Assembly: GCF_000284415.1 (NCBI RefSeq)
Contig: NC_017059.1
Location: 1,295,321-1,303,963 of the forward strand
DNA: 8,643 nucleotides
From: Pararhodospirillum photometricum DSM 122
Lineage (GTDB): Bacteria > Pseudomonadota > Alphaproteobacteria > Rhodospirillales > Rhodospirillaceae
Reading direction: 5' to 3'
Below are positions 5,763 to 8,643 of this stretch, in pieces. The position numbers and the translations under genes were made by a program. A model generated the notes under the pieces. The model saw only the letters and a program-made list of their open reading frames with translations, was not told the DNA's origin and made no database searches. The number at the start of each line of letters is the position of its first letter. The first letter of the stretch is position 1.

Positions 5763-6928
5763 GGAGGCGAGGGTGAACCGTCGCCCCCTGGGCGGGCCCC
5801 CCCCGACGCCGCGACCGAGACGCTCAAAACACCCGCCGCCTTGGCCTGCATCCCATCCAACCGCATCTGCAAAAGCTGCCGATTGCTTATCCCGGACGGG
5901 GGGCCGGACGGGGGGGGCGCCGGCTGAGACACCCCTGCCGCTGGAGCCGCCGCGGGGGCCGCGATCATGGCGGCGGTGGACGCAAAGGCCAGAGGCGTCG
6001 CGGCCGTGGACGCCCCGCGCTCGGGCAGGGGATAGGCCGTCTCGGCGCGGCCCACTCGGTTTTGATACTGCGCCAGGGACATCCCCTGGATGGCCTTGGG
6101 ATCACGCTGGCGGGCGCTTTTGTTGAGGGCCGTCGGCAAGGCCGAGGTCTGCTGCGAAGCCGCAGGCGCGGCCATCCGGCCCAAGGCGTCATAGCCCAGG
6201 GGAGGGGTTCCCGAGGACGGCGATCCCGGCGTTCCTTGCTGCGGCGCCCCTTGCTGCGATGACAAGATCACATCCACCAGCGGTGGCGTGGTTCCGGTGC
6301 CGCTCCCCGAGGCCGGGGAGGGGGCAGCGGCCGGTGTTCCGGCATTTGGCGGGGTCAGGGCGTCGTAGCCCAGGGGCCGGCTCATGGGCGCCGCGCCCCG
6401 CGCCGTAACGGTGGACGCGGCGGGAGAAGCCCCCGGCGTTGGCGCTCTTTGGGGGGCAGCGCTCTCCAGAGGGGTGGCCCAGGCGGCGGGAATGAGGCTC
6501 ACCGGTCCTTCCGCCGCCCCCTCGCCAGAGGCCAAAGCCGGGGAACTGGCTTCCGGTCCGGTGGGCAGCGAGGCGGGGGCGGTATCGTCCCCCAACACCG
6601 CCACCCAAACATGGTCGCCCAAATCGCGGCCCGAGGCTTTTTCCATGACCACATTGAAGGCCGAGGCCGCCAAGCCAAGCGGCCCTCCAAACAGCATGCC
6701 ACCGGCCAGACGGGGGCCGGCCTTAAGGTCGTCGTGGGTCAGATGGCGGTACACGGTGGAAACCAAGGGGATGTGCTGGAGGGGATTGACCACGTCCAGC
6801 AGATCCCAAAACGTGAAGCCATCCAGAAACTCGTCGTTGATGACCTTGTCCCCCTCCAGGCGATACCCCGAGGGTTTGGCCTCCCGCACGACCGGGGCCG
6901 GAACGGAGGGATTGTTCTCGACGTCCAT
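5696..6928 (-). CDS. Uncharacterised protein with a conserved-looking N-terminal domain and Ala/Pro-rich tail
   Basis: The product has 410 residues. Residues about 25-115 form a compact region, with [20 protein letters not shown], then [19 protein letters not shown] and a glycine-rich hydrophobic stretch [15 protein letters not shown] have an uncertain impression that similar N-termini occur in other Rhodospirillales proteins of unknown function. Residues about 115-345 are low-complexity Ala/Pro/Ser/Gly. They contain the heptapeptide PLGYDAL twice, encoded at 6356-6376 and 6182-6202. A predicted helix ([19 protein letters not shown]) lies near the end. The last roughly 38 residues look like readthrough, and 67 bp overlap cobS antisense, so the original C-terminus may be lost. 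No signal peptide is seen. The start at 6928 is set by GAGGAG with a 6-nt spacer. Function unknown. Confidence 0.75.
   Translation of the reverse strand: MDVENNPSVPAPVVREAKPSGYRLEGDKVINDEFLDGFTFWDLLDVVNPLQHIPLVSTVYRHLTHDDLKAGPRLAGGMLFGGPLGLAASAFNVVMEKASGRDLGDHVWVAVLGDDTAPASLPTGPEASSPALASGEGAAEGPVSLIPAAWATPLESAAPQRAPTPGASPAASTVTARGAAPMSRPLGYDALTPPNAGTPAAAPSPASGSGTGTTPPLVDVILSSQQGAPQQGTPGSPSSGTPPLGYDALGRMAAPAASQQTSALPTALNKSARQRDPKAIQGMSLAQYQNRVGRAETAYPLPERGASTAATPLAFASTAAMIAAPAAAPAAGVSQPAPPPSGPPSGISNRQLLQMRLDGMQAKAAGVLSVSVAASGGARPGGDGSPSPPQARATRAAAMLSGRSRPKQRW
5762..5775 (+). promoter_or_regulatory. Shine-Dalgarno and GTG directly after cobS without a plausible gene
   Basis: AGGAGG (5762-5767) overlaps the cobS stop and lies 5 nt before a GTG at 5773-5775, the arrangement expected for a translationally coupled next gene. 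The frame it opens runs to a stop ending at 6126 but is Pro/Arg-rich (starting VNRRPLGG) and looks like the antisense of the opposite gene, not like CobT. It may be the relic of a lost cobT start. Confidence 0.4.
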
Positions 6929-6969
6929 GGTCACTCCTCGATCAAGCGACGACAGGCTCCGGCTGGAGA

Positions 6970-6989
6970 CCCCTTGCCCCCCCAAGGGG
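6970..6989 (-). promoter_or_regulatory. Leader hairpin with a homopolymer loop
   Basis: CCCCTTG (6970-6976) and CAAGGGG (6983-6989) form a perfect 7-bp stem around six identical bases, which read as G on the minus strand. It lies 42-61 bp before the ATG of the uncharacterised gene, between that gene and the candidate sigma-54 element. There is no U-tract, so it is more likely a leader structure or binding site than a terminator. Confidence 0.4.
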
Positions 6990-6993
6990 AGCG

Positions 6994-7009
6994 ATCAAAA
7001 AGTATGCCA
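6994..7009 (-). promoter_or_regulatory. Candidate sigma-54-type -24/-12 element
   Basis: Read on the minus strand, the 16 bases are TGGCATACTTTTTGAT. They match the sigma-54 pattern at TGGCA and TTG with correct GG-to-G spacing, but have A where the invariant C of the -12 GC is expected. Transcription would start near 6982 and run into the uncharacterised gene. No enhancer-binding site was identified. The remainder of the gap, 7010-7135, shows only a weak CCTTGCC/GGCAGGG stem (about 7050-7072) that might end the ribA transcript. Confidence 0.22.
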
Positions 7010-7135
7010 CGACCTCGACCGTTGGGGGATCGGCTCTCTTTGAAACGCCCCTGCCACCGGCCGGCAAGGATCACCCGGCTGTTTCTGCCCATCCCGGCAA
7101 GGCTTGCCCTGGAGAGACACCCCCGCAGCACGCGC

Positions 7136-8320
7136 TTAGAACAGATGACCGCCCCGGCGCGCCTTGGTCTCCAGGTAGCGCAGGTTATGCGGGTTGGGCG
7201 CATAGACATGCGGAACCCGCTCCACCACATCAACCCCATGCCGCGCCAAGGCTTCGACCTTCAAGGGATTGTTGGTCAAGAGACGAACCTGTGCAATCCC
7301 CAAATGCGCCAGCATGCGCGCCGCCGGAAGATAAATCCGCTCGTCATCATCAAAGCCAAGTTGGCCGTTGGCGTCCAGGGTATCGAAGCCCTGATCTTGA
7401 AGCTGATAGGCGCGCAGCTTGTTGACCAGACCAATGCCCCGTCCCTCCTGCGCCAGGTACAGCAACACCCCCGCGCCCTCGGCCGCCATGGCCTCAATGG
7501 CCCCGCGAAGCTGGTCGCCGCAATCACAGCGCAGCGATCCCAGCAAATCGCCGGTAAAGCACTCGCTGTGCAACCGGGTCAGGATGGGCTTCGCCGGATC
7601 GACCTCGCCCACCAAGATGGCGACATGCTCGGTGCCGCCATCGGCCGGGCGAAACGCCAGGATCCGGGTGTCCTCGGCCCCCGCCAGCGGCACCCGCGCC
7701 TCGCCCACCTGACGCAAGGAGCGGGCCGCCGCCATCTGGTACTCGTGAATATCGGCGGCTGCCAAAATCTGGGTCGCCGTCTCTTCCAGCGGGTCGGGCA
7801 GGGGCACCACCACCGCCGCCGGCAGCAAGCGGGCCAGCTTGGCCAAGCCCACCGCCGCCCCCGCCGCCGACAGGGCGGCAACGCCCTCCACGCTGTCCAG
7901 AGCGGGCAGGGGACCTTCCCGGTCCAAGCACGGATCGGCCAGCCGCGCCAAAGCGGCTTCGGTCAGCGGCTCGCGCAGACGGACCACCACCGCCTCGGAC
8001 CCGGCGGCCTCGGGCAGGAGCCCCAGCACGGCGGCCCGACGGGCGGTGAGAACCACGCCCCCCCCGGGACGGGCAAACAGGCCGGCCAGGGTTTCGGGCG
8101 GCGCTTCGGCGGGCAACATCAGCACCGCCTCCCGGTCGCTGCGCACCACAACGGGGGCCCCGAGACGAATTTCATTGATGCCGCGCGCCACCCGGGTCAG
8201 CAAGGCGGCGTCCTGGAGGTCGGAAAGGGCGGTAGGCGAGGAAGAGGGTTGGGTCACGGGTCGGTCCAACGAATTCAAGGAGGCGGGAAAACCCGGAACA
8301 CCCCGGGTCTTGCTCGTCAT
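7136..8320 (-). CDS. ribA: GTP cyclohydrolase II with degenerate N-terminal domain
   Basis: The 394-residue product has its catalytic domain in the C-terminal half. GTP cyclohydrolase II opens GTP to the pyrimidine that starts riboflavin synthesis, releasing formate and pyrophosphate. The zinc ligands are C254 in HSECFTGD and C265 and C267 in RCDCG. The EGRGIGL loop (292-298), AYQLQDQGFDTLDAN and LLTNNPLK (347-354) are intact. Residues about 35-200 occupy the place of the RibB (DHBP synthase) domain in bifunctional RibBA. They lack its acidic DDxxRENEGD motif, so DHBP synthase activity is unlikely and must come from elsewhere. The start is uncertain: ATG 8320 lacks a clear Shine-Dalgarno, and an in-frame ATG at 8386 would overlap the divergent gene. 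No FMN riboswitch is visible in the 64-bp upstream gap. Confidence 0.9.
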   Translation of the reverse strand: MTSKTRGVPGFPASLNSLDRPVTQPSSSPTALSDLQDAALLTRVARGINEIRLGAPVVVRSDREAVLMLPAEAPPETLAGLFARPGGGVVLTARRAAVLGLLPEAAGSEAVVVRLREPLTEAALARLADPCLDREGPLPALDSVEGVAALSAAGAAVGLAKLARLLPAAVVVPLPDPLEETATQILAAADIHEYQMAAARSLRQVGEARVPLAGAEDTRILAFRPADGGTEHVAILVGEVDPAKPILTRLHSECFTGDLLGSLRCDCGDQLRGAIEAMAAEGAGVLLYLAQEGRGIGLVNKLRAYQLQDQGFDTLDANGQLGFDDDERIYLPAARMLAHLGIAQVRLLTNNPLKVEALARHGVDVVERVPHVYAPNPHNLRYLETKARRGGHLF

Positions 8321-8328
8321 ACCAAAGG

Positions 8329-8358
8329 GCTCGGAGGAATGATATTCCTGTCCCGAGC
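8329..8358. promoter_or_regulatory. Extended inverted repeat between ribA and the divergent receiver gene
   Basis: GCTCGG (8329-8334) plus AGGAAT (8335-8340) are complementary to ATTCCT (8344-8349) plus CCGAGC (8353-8358), with a GAT centre and a 3-nt insertion (GTC) on one side. That gives 12 paired positions in 30 bp. It occupies the middle of the divergent gap, ending 8 nt before the ribA ATG and 26 nt before the receiver ATG. It could be an operator shared by both genes or an mRNA hairpin in front of ribA. Confidence 0.5.
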
Positions 8359-8384
8359 GGAACCGGAAGAGGAGAGACACTATC

Positions 8385-8643
8385 ATGATCCCGGGCCCCT
8401 GCCTGCTGTTGATTGGCGGCGATGCCCTGACACGCCAGGCCCTGGCCGCAAGCCTCGCCACCGCCGGCCCCTTCGACGTTGTTGCCGTGGCCCAGGCCCA
8501 GGAGGCGCCCGGCGCCCTGGCCGATCACCGCCCGGCCGTGATTGTCATCGAAGCCCCCCCCGACGATCCCCAAGGCGACGCCACCGTGCGCACCGTACGG
8601 CAGCACGGCCTGACCGCGCCCATCCTGCGGCTGGTGAGCCAAG
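8385..8643 (+). CDS. Receiver-domain (response-regulator-like) protein, N-terminal part
   Basis: The gene runs off the window after 86 codons. The start is ATG 8385, with GGAGAG (8371-8376) 8 nt upstream. The pattern of hydrophobic strands and helices fits a CheY-like fold: CLLLIGGDALTRQALAASLA (first strand and helix), FDVVAVAQ, then PAVIVIEAPPDD and PILRLVS. The acidic pocket is reduced to one Asp (D13, preceded by two Gly), and the phospho-acceptor position holds Glu (E56) instead of Asp. It may therefore be a non-phosphorylated or constitutively active pseudo-receiver. The output domain lies outside the window. It is divergent from ribA and may share control through the inverted repeat at 8329-8358. 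Confidence 0.65.
   Translation, partial: MIPGPCLLLIGGDALTRQALAASLATAGPFDVVAVAQAQEAPGALADHRPAVIVIEAPPDDPQGDATVRTVRQHGLTAPILRLVSQ

Noticed and set aside
5773..6126. Plus-strand frame from the GTG after cobS
   Set aside because: The translation is Pro/Arg/Trp-rich antisense of the opposite gene and shows no CobT motif. Only its start signal is noted.
8321..8384. FMN riboswitch ahead of ribA
   Set aside because: The gap is only 64 bp and lacks the conserved RFN-element segments.
8321..8461. Longer ribA starts reaching 8386 or beyond
   Set aside because: They would overlap the divergent receiver gene and its Shine-Dalgarno, and the added residues look non-homologous. The choice of 8320 remains uncertain.
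1..8643. CRISPR arrays, tRNA or rRNA genes, toxin-antitoxin or defence operons
   Set aside because: No regularly spaced repeats, cloverleaf-like sequence or recognisable defence proteins were found on either strand.

Overview
This is a GC-rich, alphaproteobacterial chromosomal segment. The gene set and the block bolA / J-domain protein / cobS point to a Rhodospirillaceae-type organism, perhaps a Rhodospirillum or Pararhodospirillum relative. That placement is inferred from gene content and codon use, not from a marker gene. Most of the window is ordinary housekeeping DNA, broken by one insertion-sequence graveyard.

Layout. (1) 91-1288, plus strand: a pterin-4a-carbinolamine dehydratase followed 16 bp later by a ten-helix DMT/EamA exporter resembling YddG, closed by a strong intrinsic terminator (1350-1378). 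(2) 1379-2983: an accessory patch. It holds an AT-rich non-coding stretch, a possible gene tail on the minus strand, the 5' part of an IS256-family element with two long hairpins ahead of a truncated and frameshifted transposase, and the 3' part of an IS5-family element in the opposite orientation. (3) 2984-3292, minus: a response-regulator receiver domain cut off before its last strand where it meets the IS5 remnant. (4) 3523-3822, minus: bolA. (5) 4096-5762, plus: a J-domain protein and cobS, divergent from bolA. The 273-bp divergent gap contains an intrinsic terminator and mutually exclusive hairpins that look like an attenuator, plus a possible near-leaderless promoter. (6) 5696-6928, minus: a 410-residue protein with a conserved-looking N-terminal domain and a long Ala/Pro-rich tail, whose 3' end overlaps the cobS 3' end by 67 bp. 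(7) 7136-8320, minus: ribA (GTP cyclohydrolase II with a degenerate N-terminal domain). (8) 8385 to the window end, plus: the start of a receiver-domain protein divergent from ribA, with a long inverted repeat in the 64-bp gap.

How the genes fit together. CobS is the AAA+ subunit of aerobic cobaltochelatase and normally works with CobT and CobN. The usual neighbour cobT is absent here, although a well-formed Shine-Dalgarno plus GTG sits directly after cobS. RibA starts riboflavin synthesis, BolA is an Fe-S/redox-linked regulator, and the dehydratase recycles pterin cofactor for aromatic amino-acid hydroxylation.

I did not find a convincing new multi-gene defence or mobile system. The most unusual items are the cobS/cobT junction, the attenuator-like leader before the J-domain gene, the ribA/receiver inverted repeat, the IS256 leader hairpins, and a receiver domain with Glu in place of the phospho-acceptor Asp.
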